Shown piece after piece: positions 40,941-49,428 of a stretch of DNA of 64,000 nt. The first letter of the stretch is position 1; each line of letters begins with the position of its first letter. The notes under the pieces are model-generated. The model had not been told where the DNA came from and made no database searches. It was given only the letters and a program-made list of their open reading frames with translations. A program made the translations under genes and the position numbers. Origin of the DNA: Burkholderia stagnalis (GTDB lineage: Bacteria > Pseudomonadota > Gammaproteobacteria > Burkholderiales > Burkholderiaceae); NCBI RefSeq assembly GCF_902830275.1, contig NZ_CADESW010000009.1, forward strand, positions 1 to 64,000. Reading direction: 5' to 3'.

Positions 40941-41244
40941 CGGATGGCGCGAAGTTGACAGTCCCGGCGCCCGCCAGCTGCGGCGGAGGATCCGGCCCGG
41001 GGCTCGGCTGGACACATGCGTGGTGCGCGGATTGTAACCGTTGCGAAGACCACGTCGCCGCGGCGTCGCGCCCACGCGCTCGATCATCACCTGCGTTGCG
41101 CTGCACGACAGGTCTGGAAATTATTTTCCAACGCCCGGCCGGCGCCGACAATATTAGGGCGTCTACCGATGCGGGCGCGGGCGCCATACGCGTGAACAAG
41201 CGCCGGCGTGCCGGAGCGTCGCTTCGGCACGCGAACCGCGCGGG
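40941..41244. other. 304-base region upstream of the RpiR-type gene
   Basis: No gene is evident. It contains the operator at 41115-41130. TTGTCG on the minus strand (41146-41151), 17 bases from GAAAAT inside the operator, is a plausible though weak promoter toward the regulator. The left third is unassigned. Confidence 0.45.
41115..41130. promoter_or_regulatory. IolR-type operator (GGAA-N6-TTCC) before the RpiR gene
   Basis: TGGAAATTATTTTCCA is a near-perfect 16-base palindrome whose core (41116-41129) matches GGAA-N6-TTCC, the motif I recall for RpiR-type IolR of Sinorhizobium. It lies 175 bases before the RpiR-type start and overlaps a candidate -10 box, so it fits autoregulation. Confidence 0.7.
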
Positions 41245-42417
41245 TCAGCGATAGTCGACCCAGACACCGCCTTCGTCGGCGGAGCGCACGCAGTTTTCGA
41301 CCCAGCGCACGCCTTCGACGCCGGCGTGCACGTCCGGATAGCGGATGTCCTTCAGCGCCGCCGCGTCGCGCCGGTCGGTCGCGTCCATCGCGAGCGCGAA
41401 CCGGCTGTACAGGTTCGACCAGGCCTCGAACAAACCTTCCGGATGCCCGGCGCCGATGCGGTCGTCGTGCAGCGCCTGCGGATGCAGGTAGCCCATCCCG
41501 CGATCGAGGATTTGCGCAGGTTGCCCCTGGATTTCGTAGCGCAGCTGGTTCGGATGCTCGTCCCACCATTCGACGCTCGCCTTCGAGCCGATCACGCGCA
41601 CCTTCTGGCTGTGCATCGAGCCGGCGTTCACCGCGCTCGACCACACGTAGCCGATCGCGCCGGTGTCGTATTCCATGATCGTGAACGCGTTGTCCTCGAG
41701 CGGCGCGCGGCTCTTCACGAAGCTCTGCCGCGAGCACATCAGCCGCCGGATCTTCAGTTCCGGCGCCATCACTTCGGAGATGTACAGCGGATGCGTGCCG
41801 ATATCGCCGAGCACGTAGCTCGGCCCCGCGAATGCCGGATCCACGCGCCAGCGGGCGGCCGGGCTCGCGGCCTCGACGCCCTCGCTGTGAAACCCGTGCG
41901 CGAACTGCATCTGCACGATGCGAATCTCGCCGAGATCGCCGCGCGCGATCATCTCGCGCGCCTGCTCGATCATCTGGTGCCCCGAGTAGCCGTACGCGAC
42001 GCCGACGATCTTGCGCTTCTCGACCGACAGCCGCGCGAGTTCCTCGGCCTCGGCGGTCGTGAAGCACAGCGGCTTCTCGCAGACCACGTGCAGCCCGGCG
42101 TTCAGCGCCGCGCGGCAGATTTCGAAGTGCGTATTGTTCGGCGTGGCGATCGACACCGCGCGAATGCCGTCCGGGCGGCTCGCCTCGACCTCGAACATCG
42201 TCCGGTAGTCGGGATAGCAGCGCTCGGCGGCCACGCCCAGCTTCACGCCGAACTGGCGGCCCCGCTGCGGATCGATGTCGAACGCGCCGGCGACGAGCTG
42301 GAAGCTGCCGTCGCGCAGCGCGGCCGAGCGGTGGCTGTAGCCGATCTGGCTGCCGAGGCCGCCGCCGACCATGCCCCACGGAATCGAATGGCCCAGCAGA
42401 ATCTGTCCGTCGATCAT
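41245..42417 (-). CDS. Gfo/Idh/MocA-family oxidoreductase (inositol-type, distinct from IolG)
   Basis: 390 residues. The Rossmann glycine loop MVGGGLGSQIGYSHR, the family lysine in VVCEKPLCFT, and the C-terminal-domain aspartate/histidine in LGDIGTHPLYISEVM are visible. It is about 50 residues longer than the IolG in this locus and resembles the long scyllo-inositol/sugar dehydrogenase branch. Such enzymes oxidise a ring hydroxyl with NAD(P). A second stereoisomer of inositol is the simplest substrate guess. AAGGA lies upstream of ATG. It is the last gene of the leftward catabolic and transport run (42 bases after the TIM-barrel gene). Confidence 0.82.
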   Translation of the reverse strand: MIDGQILLGHSIPWGMVGGGLGSQIGYSHRSAALRDGSFQLVAGAFDIDPQRGRQFGVKLGVAAERCYPDYRTMFEVEASRPDGIRAVSIATPNNTHFEICRAALNAGLHVVCEKPLCFTTAEAEELARLSVEKRKIVGVAYGYSGHQMIEQAREMIARGDLGEIRIVQMQFAHGFHSEGVEAASPAARWRVDPAFAGPSYVLGDIGTHPLYISEVMAPELKIRRLMCSRQSFVKSRAPLEDNAFTIMEYDTGAIGYVWSSAVNAGSMHSQKVRVIGSKASVEWWDEHPNQLRYEIQGQPAQILDRGMGYLHPQALHDDRIGAGHPEGLFEAWSNLYSRFALAMDATDRRDAAALKDIRYPDVHAGVEGVRWVENCVRSADEGGVWVDYR

Positions 42418-42460
42418 GATGATTAGGTTCCTTGATTGCGTTGCGTGTTCCGGGTCGGGT

Positions 42461-43387
42461 TCAGGCAAAGCCCGCCGACGCGAGGAAGGCGCGGCTCGCG
42501 GCCACGTCGCGCAGGCTCGTGCCCGCGTTGCGCGGGTCGCGCTCCTGCTCGATCGTGATGTAGCCGGCATAGCCGATCTCGTCCAGCGCGCGCTTGATCG
42601 CCGGGTAGTCGAGCACGCCCTTGCCGATCGGGCACATCACGCCGCGCGCGCAGGCGGCGAAGAACGCGATGTGCTCCGCCATCACCTGGTCGTAGACGGC
42701 CGTATCGATGTCCTTGAAATGGACGTAGTCGAGGCGTTCAGCATGCCGGCGCAACCACGTTTCCGGGTCCATGCCCGAGTAGTGCAGATGGCCCGTGTCG
42801 AGGCACAGGCCCGCCGTGCCGGCCGGGATGTCGGCGACGATCCGGTCGATCTCGTCCGCGAATTCGATGTAGCCGCCCGCGTGCGGATGGATCACCGCGC
42901 GCACGCCGAACGCGTCGCGCGCGATGTCCGCGATCTGCCGGATATGCTCGATCATGCCCGCCCAGCGTTCGCCGGAGAGCCGCGGCGCGCGATCGGGATG
43001 GCCGGCCGCGTAGTCGCGCTCCGGATGCCCCCAGTCCATCACCACCAGGTACGGCGCCGCGTAGCGCTGCCCCGGCTGGGTCGGCAGCGGCGGCAGTTGC
43101 CGGATCAGCGCGCAGATTTCGCGCGTCTGCCGCAGCAGGTTCGGCAGGTTCTCCGGCGACACGAGATCGTCGAAGATCGTGCCGGCGGTGATGCTCAAAT
43201 GCCGCCGCTCCAGCTCGGCGCGCACAACGTCCGGCTCCAGCGGGATATAGCCGTACGGGCCGAGCTCGATGCCCGAATAGCCGGCTTCCGATGCTTCGGC
43301 AAGTACGTGCCGCCACGCCGGCAGATGCGGGTTCTTCACGTCGTCGACGCCCCAGCAGCAGGGCGCGCAGCCAATTTTCATCGTCAT
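42461..43387 (-). CDS. Sugar phosphate isomerase/epimerase-like TIM barrel
   Basis: 308 residues, AP-endonuclease-2 superfamily. It begins MKIGCAPCCWGVDDVKN; metal ligands are suggested by HPHAGGYIEF, LCLDTGHLHYSG and DYVHFKDID. These are the features shared by IolE (inosose dehydratase), IolI (inosose isomerase) and IolH. Since a separate IolE lies to the right, this copy is more likely an isomerase (IolI-like) acting on an inosose. No clear Shine-Dalgarno; MTMKIG at 43387 and MKIG at 43381 are both possible starts. It lies between the two dehydrogenase genes. Confidence 0.8.
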   Translation of the reverse strand: MTMKIGCAPCCWGVDDVKNPHLPAWRHVLAEASEAGYSGIELGPYGYIPLEPDVVRAELERRHLSITAGTIFDDLVSPENLPNLLRQTREICALIRQLPPLPTQPGQRYAAPYLVVMDWGHPERDYAAGHPDRAPRLSGERWAGMIEHIRQIADIARDAFGVRAVIHPHAGGYIEFADEIDRIVADIPAGTAGLCLDTGHLHYSGMDPETWLRRHAERLDYVHFKDIDTAVYDQVMAEHIAFFAACARGVMCPIGKGVLDYPAIKRALDEIGYAGYITIEQERDPRNAGTSLRDVAASRAFLASAGFA

Positions 43388-43467
43388 GTCGGTTCGTCGA
43401 GAAGGTAGCCGGCCTGCGGCCGGACGGGTCGAAACCGCGGCGGAATTACGCGGGGATCACGCGGGGA

Positions 43468-44481
43468 TCACGCCGCGTAGAACGCCGGCCGCGCCGCCAT
43501 CGCGATCGGCTCCACCGCGCCGCTTTGCTGCGCGCGCACGCAGGCGTCCGCGGCCACGGCCGCCGCATAGCCGTCCCACGCCGACGGCCCGGTCAGCGCG
43601 CCCTGCTGCACGCCGTCGATGAACGCCTGCAGCTCGACGTCGTACGACGCGATGAAGCGCTCCTTCCAGTCGGTCATGATGGCCGTCGCATGGCTCGCCG
43701 CATGCTTCGTCGACACCGCGGGCGGATCGGGCAGCTTCGCGATGCCGTCCTCGCCCACCACCTCGCACTGAATGTCGTAGCCGTACTGGCAGTTGACGAA
43801 GATCTCGACGTCGATGCGCACGCCGCGCGCGGTTTCGAGCAGCACGATCTGCGGATCGGCGAGATGCGACGACGCGTGGCGGCTCTTCCTCGGATACACG
43901 ACCTGGGCGCTCGCATAGTCGTCATCGAGCAGCCAGCGCAGCACGTCGAGCTCGTGGATCAGCGTATCGGTGATCGCCATGTCGGTCGTGTAGCGCTCGC
44001 CCACCGACTGGTTGCGGTGCGCGCAATGCAGCATCAGCGGCGCGCCGATCCGGCCGCTCGCGATCACCTGCTTCAGCGCGCGATAGCCTTCGTCGTACGG
44101 GCGCATGAAGCCGACCTGCACGAGCCGGCGGCCGTGCGCCTGCTCCGCCTCGACGATCCGCAGGCAGCCCTCGGCGGTGGTCGCGAGCGGCTTCTCGCAG
44201 AACACCGGCTTGCCGCGCGCGATCGCCTTCAGCACGAATTCCTCGTGCGTCGGCCCCCACGACGTGACCAGCACCGCCTGCACGTCCGCCGCGTCGATCA
44301 CGTCGTGCCCGTTGGCATACACCTCGGCCGACAGCCCGTAGGCCGCGACGGCATCGTGCGCGTGGCGGGGCTCGATGTCGGTCACCGCGACCACCTTCGC
44401 GCCGGACAGCGTCCGGGTGAGCCGGCGGATGTGATCCTGACCGATCGCGCCGCAGCCGATCACGCCAATCTGCAAAGTCAT
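43468..44481 (-). CDS. iolG: Inositol 2-dehydrogenase
   Basis: 337 residues. [19 protein letters not shown] gives the NAD-binding loop, [10 protein letters not shown] the conserved lysine, and [18 protein letters not shown] the catalytic aspartate/histidine typical of Iol[17 protein letters not shown] is also characteristic. It oxidises myo-inositol to 2-keto-myo-inositol (scyllo-inosose), the first step of the pathway. Start at 44481 has GGAG seven bases upstream; an ATG four codons earlier overlaps it. Its neighbours on both sides are TIM-barrel isomerases in the same run. Confidence 0.9.
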   Translation of the reverse strand: MTLQIGVIGCGAIGQDHIRRLTRTLSGAKVVAVTDIEPRHAHDAVAAYGLSAEVYANGHDVIDAADVQAVLVTSWGPTHEEFVLKAIARGKPVFCEKPLATTAEGCLRIVEAEQAHGRRLVQVGFMRPYDEGYRALKQVIASGRIGAPLMLHCAHRNQSVGERYTTDMAITDTLIHELDVLRWLLDDDYASAQVVYPRKSRHASSHLADPQIVLLETARGVRIDVEIFVNCQYGYDIQCEVVGEDGIAKLPDPPAVSTKHAASHATAIMTDWKERFIASYDVELQAFIDGVQQGALTGPSAWDGYAAAVAADACVRAQQSGAVEPIAMAARPAFYAA

Positions 44482-44542
44482 GTCGTTCTCCATGTTGTCC
44501 GACCCGGCACCGTGCGGGTCGCTTATGCATGCACCGGCGCGC

Positions 44543-45454
44543 TCAATGCGCGGCGGCGCGGAAATACCGGTCCACGTAGTGCTGCATCCGTTCGCGCATG
44601 AAGCGCGACGACGCCTCCGCGCGCTCCTCCCACGCGAACACGCACGACGACATCACGCCGTCGAAGCCGGCCTCGCCGAGCGTGCGGAAGAACACGTCCC
44701 AGTCGATCTCGCCCTGCCCGATGTCGAGGTGCTGGTGCACGCGGATCTGCGTCGAGCCCGGCGGATTGACGATGTAGCGAAGCTGGCTGCTCTTCTTGTG
44801 GTCGAACGTATCGGCCACGCGCACGTGCGCGAGCACCGGCGCGGCCGCGCGGATCATCGCGGCCATGTCGTCGCCGTAGTAGAACGTATGCGGCGCGATG
44901 TACGACAGCCTCAGCGCGGGCGAGCCGATGTTCGTGACGATGTCGACGGCCGGCTGCAGCTGCTCGATCCAGTCCTCCGGATGCGGCTCGACCGACAGCG
45001 TGATGCCTTCGCGTTCGAGGATCGGCAGCAGCTCGTCCATCGAGCGGAACCACGCGGCTTCGCACATCTCCTTCGGGTTCGCGCCCGGCCGCTCGCCGAC
45101 CGAGCGCTCCGGCGACGCGCCGCGCCCGAACTCGGACACCATCAGCCGGCAGTCCATTTCGACGGCGACCTCGATCGCCTTCTTCCAGCACCGCACCGCC
45201 CATTGCCGCTCGTCGTCGAACGGGCTGGCCCAGCGGTACATCGGCTGCAGCGACGCGAGGCCCACGCCGCTCGCGCGCATCGCCTGCCGGAACGCCGCCA
45301 TGCGCTCGCGGGTCGCGCGCGGCATCACCCACCAGTCGAGGAAATCGCCGCGCGGCGACAGCTCGATCTGGTCGTAGCCGAGCTCGGCCACCGCATGCGG
45401 CAGCCGGTCGAGCGGCAGGTGGCGGATCATGTAGGGATCCAGAGCGATCTTCAT
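44543..45454 (-). CDS. Sugar phosphate isomerase/epimerase-like TIM barrel (second copy)
   Basis: 303 residues of the same superfamily as IolE/IolI/IolH but distinct from the neighbouring copy. It opens [20 protein letters not shown]; candidate metal ligands lie in [26 protein letters not shown] and [13 protein letters not shown]. The segment with [17 protein letters not shown] resembles IolH proteins, often found in inositol clusters with unknown role. It lies 68 bases after the permease gene and 62 before iolG. Function in inositol metabolism is inferred from context. Confidence 0.77.
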   Translation of the reverse strand: MKIALDPYMIRHLPLDRLPHAVAELGYDQIELSPRGDFLDWWVMPRATRERMAAFRQAMRASGVGLASLQPMYRWASPFDDERQWAVRCWKKAIEVAVEMDCRLMVSEFGRGASPERSVGERPGANPKEMCEAAWFRSMDELLPILEREGITLSVEPHPEDWIEQLQPAVDIVTNIGSPALRLSYIAPHTFYYGDDMAAMIRAAAPVLAHVRVADTFDHKKSSQLRYIVNPPGSTQIRVHQHLDIGQGEIDWDVFFRTLGEAGFDGVMSSCVFAWEERAEASSRFMRERMQHYVDRYFRAAAH

Positions 45455-45521
45455 TGCGGTTCCTTGAAGCGACTCACGTGACTCGGGCGACGCAGGTGAC
45501 TCGACCGACGGCGCATCCGCG

Positions 45522-46547
45522 TCAGCGGCGCCCCTTCTTGTTGCGATACTGGTCGGCGATCACGGCCGCGACGATGATCGCGCCCTTGACCATCTCCTGG
45601 TAGTACGCGTCGATGCGGATGAAGGTGAAGCCCGAGGTCATCACGCCGAGGATCAGCACGCCGATCACGGTGCCCGTGACGCGCCCGAGGCCGCCCGACA
45701 GCGACGTGCCGCCGATCACGACCGCCGCGATCGCGTCGAGCTCGTACATCACGCCCATGCCGGACTGGCCGGAAATCGCGCGCGCCGCCGTCACGGTGCC
45801 CGCGATGCCGCTCAGCAGGCCCGCGATCGCATACACGCAGATCAGGTGGCGGTGCACGTTGATGCCCGACACGATCGCCGCCTGGCGGTTCGCGCCGATC
45901 GCGTACGTGTACTTGCCGAAGCGCGTGTAGCGCAGCACCACGTGGAAGATCGCCGCGATCACGAGAAAGATGATCACCGGGTTGGCGCCCGCGCCGATCG
46001 CCGCGAACGGGTCGGTCAGCATCGACACCGGCATGCCGTTGGTGAACCATTTCGCGAAGCCGCGTGCGGCCACCATCGTGCCGAGCGTCGCGATGAACGG
46101 CGGGATCCCGGTGAACGCGATCAGCGAGCCGTTGAGCAGGCCGACCAGCAGGCCCACGCACACGCCGGCGAGCACCGGCCAGATCACCGGCAGGTCGGTC
46201 AGGTGCGGAAACACCGCGCGCGGGAAGTCGGACACCTGCGCGAGGCTGGCGGACACCACCGCCGCGGCGGCCACCACCGATCCCGACGACAGGTCGATGC
46301 CGCTCGTGATGATCACGAGGTTCACGCCCACCGCGATGATGCCGATCACCGCCATCTGCAGCACGATGATCTCGAGCCGCTCCACGTTGAAGATGAAGCT
46401 CTGGCCGACGACGATCCAGCCGACCACCTCGAAGAACAGGCTGATGCCCACCAGCACGAGGAAGATGCTGAGTTCGGGCGGCCACTTGGCGCGCCGCGTC
46501 TTGGCCGTCATGGACTGCGCGTCCGCGATCGAATTGAGATTGCCCAT
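45522..46547 (-). CDS. ABC sugar transporter permease (RbsC/IatP-like)
   Basis: 341 residues with about ten hydrophobic segments. The family motif DLSSGSVVAAAAVVSA is near residue 95 and GGTSLSGGLGRVTGT near 265, the EAA-like cytoplasmic loop. ATGGAGACAACGGAAATG shows GGAG nine bases before the chosen second ATG. With the binding protein and ATPase upstream it forms a type II (CUT2) importer. In Caulobacter the homologous set IbpA-IatA-IatP takes up myo-inositol, and the position inside the iol locus supports the same substrate here (inference). Confidence 0.88.
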   Translation of the reverse strand: MGNLNSIADAQSMTAKTRRAKWPPELSIFLVLVGISLFFEVVGWIVVGQSFIFNVERLEIIVLQMAVIGIIAVGVNLVIITSGIDLSSGSVVAAAAVVSASLAQVSDFPRAVFPHLTDLPVIWPVLAGVCVGLLVGLLNGSLIAFTGIPPFIATLGTMVAARGFAKWFTNGMPVSMLTDPFAAIGAGANPVIIFLVIAAIFHVVLRYTRFGKYTYAIGANRQAAIVSGINVHRHLICVYAIAGLLSGIAGTVTAARAISGQSGMGVMYELDAIAAVVIGGTSLSGGLGRVTGTVIGVLILGVMTSGFTFIRIDAYYQEMVKGAIIVAAVIADQYRNKKGRR

Positions 46548-46575
46548 TTCCGTTGTCTCCATACTGTGTTCCGGC

Positions 46576-48141
46576 TCAGCGCGAGGCGAGATCCATGATG
46601 CGCACCTGGTCGGCGTCCTTGCGCTCGACGATGCCGGTCATGCGGCCTTCGTGCATGACCATCACGCGGTCGCTCATGCCGAGCACCTCCGGCATCTCCG
46701 ACGAGATCATCAGCACCGCGACGCCCTTGCCGGCGAGCGCGCTCACGAGGCGGTGGATCTCGGCCTTCGCGCCGACGTCGATGCCGCGCGTCGGCTCGTC
46801 GAGGATCAGGATGCGCGGGCGGGTCAGCAGCCAGCGGCCGATCAGCACCTTCTGCTGGTTGCCGCCCGACAGGTTCTGGATTTCCTCGTGCAGCCCGGGC
46901 GCCTTCACCCGCAGCATGCGGCTCATGTCCTCGCAGTCGCGCCTGAGCTGCGCGCGCTGCACGAAGTTGAACTTCACGTAGCGGTTGTGCAGCACCGCCG
47001 CTTCCATGTTCGCGAGCAGGTCGAGATTCAGGAAGCAGCCGGTATCCTTGCGGTCCTCGGTCAGGAACGCCATGCCGTGCCGCAGCGCCTGCGCGGGCGA
47101 AGCGATCCGCACCGGCTTGCCGTCGATGCGGATCTCGCCGGAAGTCGCCGGCACGACGCCGAACAATGCCTCCGCGACGTTCGAGCGCCCCGAGCCGACG
47201 AGGCCCGCGACGCCGAGGATCTCGCCCGCGCGCAGCTCGAAGCTCACGTCGCGGAACACGCCGTCGACGGCGAGATCCTTCACCGACAGCACGACGTCGC
47301 CGATCGGCACCTCCTCCTTCGGGAACATCTGCGTGATCTCGCGCCCGACCATCATGCGGATGATGTCGTCGCGCGTGACCTCGGTCGACGCATGCGTGCC
47401 GATGTACTTGCCGTCGCGGAACACCGAGAACTCGTCGGCGATCTCGAACAGCTCGTTCATCTTGTGCGTGATGTAGACGATGCCCTTGCCCTGCTCGCGC
47501 AGCTGCCGAATGATGCGGAACAGGTGGACGACTTCCTTGTCGGTCAGCGCGGAGGTCGGTTCGTCCATGATCAGCACGTCGGAGTCGAACGACACGGCCT
47601 TTGCGATCTCGACCATCTGGCGGCTCGCGACCGTCAGCGTGCGCACCTCGGCGTCCGGATCGACGTCGATCGACAGGCGCTCGAACAGCGCGGCCGTCTG
47701 CCGGCGCAGCGCCGCGTGGTCGATCAGGCCGAAGCGGTTCTTCGGTTCGCGGCGGATCCAGATGTTCTCCGCGACCGTCATGTACGGCATCAGGTTGAGT
47801 TCCTGATGGATCATCGCGATGCCGCGATCGAGCGCGTCGAGCGGGCCGTTCAGCACGACCGGCTCGCCCTTCAGGCGGATCTCGCCCTTGTCCGGCGTAT
47901 AGACGCCGGCGATGATCTTCATCAGCGTCGACTTGCCCGCGCCGTTCTCGCCCATCAGCGCATGAACGGTGCCGCGACGCACGCGAAACTGCACGCCGTC
48001 GAGCGCGACGACGCCGGGAAACGATTTGCCCACGCCGCGGACTTCCAGCAGGCAGCCGGGATCGGACGGGGCAGGCGTGGCGAACGATGGGAGCGGCGCG
48101 TCCGGGCTGGACGACGGCCGATCCCGCTTGGCTGTGAACAT
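46576..48141 (-). CDS. ABC sugar transporter ATP-binding protein (RbsA/IatA-like)
   Basis: 521 residues with two ATPase halves. The N half has Walker [11 protein letters not shown] loop IHQELNL, a modified signature [14 protein letters not shown] and Walker [13 protein letters not shown]. The C half has a degenerate Walker A ([14 protein letters not shown]), signature [16 protein letters not shown] and Walker [13 protein letters not shown]. This asymmetric pair is normal for CUT2 importers. A 30-residue Ser/Pro-rich lead precedes domain 1. It is separated from the binding-protein gene by 65 bases holding a strong hairpin, and from the permease gene by 28. Confidence 0.92.
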   Translation of the reverse strand: MFTAKRDRPSSSPDAPLPSFATPAPSDPGCLLEVRGVGKSFPGVVALDGVQFRVRRGTVHALMGENGAGKSTLMKIIAGVYTPDKGEIRLKGEPVVLNGPLDALDRGIAMIHQELNLMPYMTVAENIWIRREPKNRFGLIDHAALRRQTAALFERLSIDVDPDAEVRTLTVASRQMVEIAKAVSFDSDVLIMDEPTSALTDKEVVHLFRIIRQLREQGKGIVYITHKMNELFEIADEFSVFRDGKYIGTHASTEVTRDDIIRMMVGREITQMFPKEEVPIGDVVLSVKDLAVDGVFRDVSFELRAGEILGVAGLVGSGRSNVAEALFGVVPATSGEIRIDGKPVRIASPAQALRHGMAFLTEDRKDTGCFLNLDLLANMEAAVLHNRYVKFNFVQRAQLRRDCEDMSRMLRVKAPGLHEEIQNLSGGNQQKVLIGRWLLTRPRILILDEPTRGIDVGAKAEIHRLVSALAGKGVAVLMISSEMPEVLGMSDRVMVMHEGRMTGIVERKDADQVRIMDLASR

Positions 48142-48163
48142 GGACGTTCCTCAGGGTGCGCCC

Positions 48164-48185
48164 GCGGGCCGGTCGGCCGGCCCGC
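48164..48185 (-). repeat. Intercistronic hairpin between binding-protein and ATPase genes
   Basis: GCGGGCCGG (48164-48172) and CCGGCCCGC (48177-48185) form a perfect nine-base stem with a TCGG loop. Hairpins at this place in ABC operons usually protect the binding-protein message or partly terminate, giving more binding protein than ATPase. Confidence 0.65.
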
Positions 48186-48206
48186 GCGGCTTCGGCGGAC
48201 TGCCGC

Positions 48207-49133
48207 TCAGTGCTTGGCGTACTTGCTCATGTTGTCGGGCGTGACGAGCTCGAACGGCACGTTCACGTAGCGCTCCACGCCCTGCTTCTTCGCGAGCTTG
48301 AGCGCCGCCGCGACCGACTGCTGGCCCTGCCCCGCCGCGTTCTGGAACACCGACACCTTCAGCTCGCCGCTCTTCATCGACGCGAGGCCGTCGGGCGTCG
48401 CATCGATGCCCGCGACGACCGTCTTCGGCGTCCACTTGCGCGCCGCCTTCAGCGCGTTGATCGCGCCGATCGCCATTTCGTCGTTGTTGGACACGATCGC
48501 GTCGAACTTCACGCCGGAGCTCAGCCAGTTCATCGTGATGTCCTGGCCCTGCGTGCGGCTCCACTTGCCCTCGCGCTTGTCGACGATCTTCATGCCCGCG
48601 CACTCCCTGGTCGCGAGCACCTCCTCGATGTCCTTCGTGCGCGCGCGCGCCGATTCGTTGGACAGCTCGCCCATCAGCACCAGGATGTCGCCCTTGCCGC
48701 CGAGCAGCTTGCACACCTGGCGGGCCTGCAGCGTGCCCGACAGCTTCTCGTCGGACGCGACCACCGCGACGCCGGCCGGCAGCTTGTCGAAATCGACCGG
48801 CTTGCGGTTCACGTAGACGAGCGGGATCTTCGCTTCGGTGACCATCTTCGTGATCTTCGGCGTCGCGTCGGTGTCCACCGGGTTCACGATGATCGCGTCG
48901 ACCTTCTGCGCGATCATGTTCTGCACCTGGCTGAGCTGCTTGCCGACGTCGTTGCCGGCATCCTCGACCTGGGTGCCCACGCCGTCCTTCTTCGCCGCGT
49001 CGACGATGCCGTTGCGCAGGATGGTCAGGAACGTGTCGTCGAACGACGCCATGGTCACGCCGATCTTCTCGGCATGCGCGAGCGGCATGGCGAGGATCGC
49101 GGCGGCGGCGGCAGCCATCAGCTTGGTTTTCAT
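48207..49133 (-). CDS. Periplasmic sugar-binding protein (RbsB/IbpA-like), probable inositol receptor
   Basis: 308 residues. The signal peptide MKTKLMAAAAAAILAMPLAHA is cleaved before EKIGVT. The type I periplasmic-binding fold shows ASFDDTFLTILRNGIVDAAK at the N domain and VSNNDEMAIGAINALKAA near residue 230. It delivers substrate to the adjacent CUT2 ABC transporter. GAGGAG lies 11 bases before ATG. It is first in the leftward iol run, facing iolC across a region with two GGAA-N6-TTCC-like sites. Close analogues include Caulobacter IbpA. Ligand inferred from context. Confidence 0.87.
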   Translation of the reverse strand: MKTKLMAAAAAAILAMPLAHAEKIGVTMASFDDTFLTILRNGIVDAAKKDGVGTQVEDAGNDVGKQLSQVQNMIAQKVDAIIVNPVDTDATPKITKMVTEAKIPLVYVNRKPVDFDKLPAGVAVVASDEKLSGTLQARQVCKLLGGKGDILVLMGELSNESARARTKDIEEVLATRECAGMKIVDKREGKWSRTQGQDITMNWLSSGVKFDAIVSNNDEMAIGAINALKAARKWTPKTVVAGIDATPDGLASMKSGELKVSVFQNAAGQGQQSVAAALKLAKKQGVERYVNVPFELVTPDNMSKYAKH

Positions 49134-49249
49134 GATCAATCTGTCTCCTCATCTCTGGGATGGAAAACGGTGCGCGGTGCACCGCGAGGCCGGTTCCGAT
49201 ACGGACCGAAGCTTCAGGACGAAACTGTAGAGCACTCCGACTACTTTTT

Positions 49250-49263
49250 GGAAATTTATTTCT
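49250..49263. promoter_or_regulatory. IolR-type operator, binding-protein side
   Basis: GGAAATTTATTTCT matches GGAA-N6-TTCC with one mismatch in the last base. It lies 117 bases upstream of the binding-protein ATG and overlaps a possible minus-strand -35 (TTCCAA at 49248-49253, 18 bases from TACAGT at 49224-49229). Confidence 0.6.
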
Positions 49264-49279
49264 ACGTGATTTCACCTAG

Positions 49280-49293
49280 GGAACTGGATTTCC
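49280..49293. promoter_or_regulatory. IolR-type operator, iolC side
   Basis: GGAACTGGATTTCC is an exact GGAA-N6-TTCC match. It starts 30 bases after the previous site, about three helical turns, so the two could be bound on one DNA face. It lies 136 bases before the iolC start. Confidence 0.65.
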
Positions 49294-49428
49294 AAAAACA
49301 CTAGACTTCGTCCGTAGCCTCGAATTCCCGGCAGGCGGATGGCCGTCGCACGGCGCGCAAGCGTCCGGCACGGCGATCCGCCCGCCCCGCCCTCAATCCG
49401 CCGGCAAGGCGCCACGCCGGCCGCGAGC

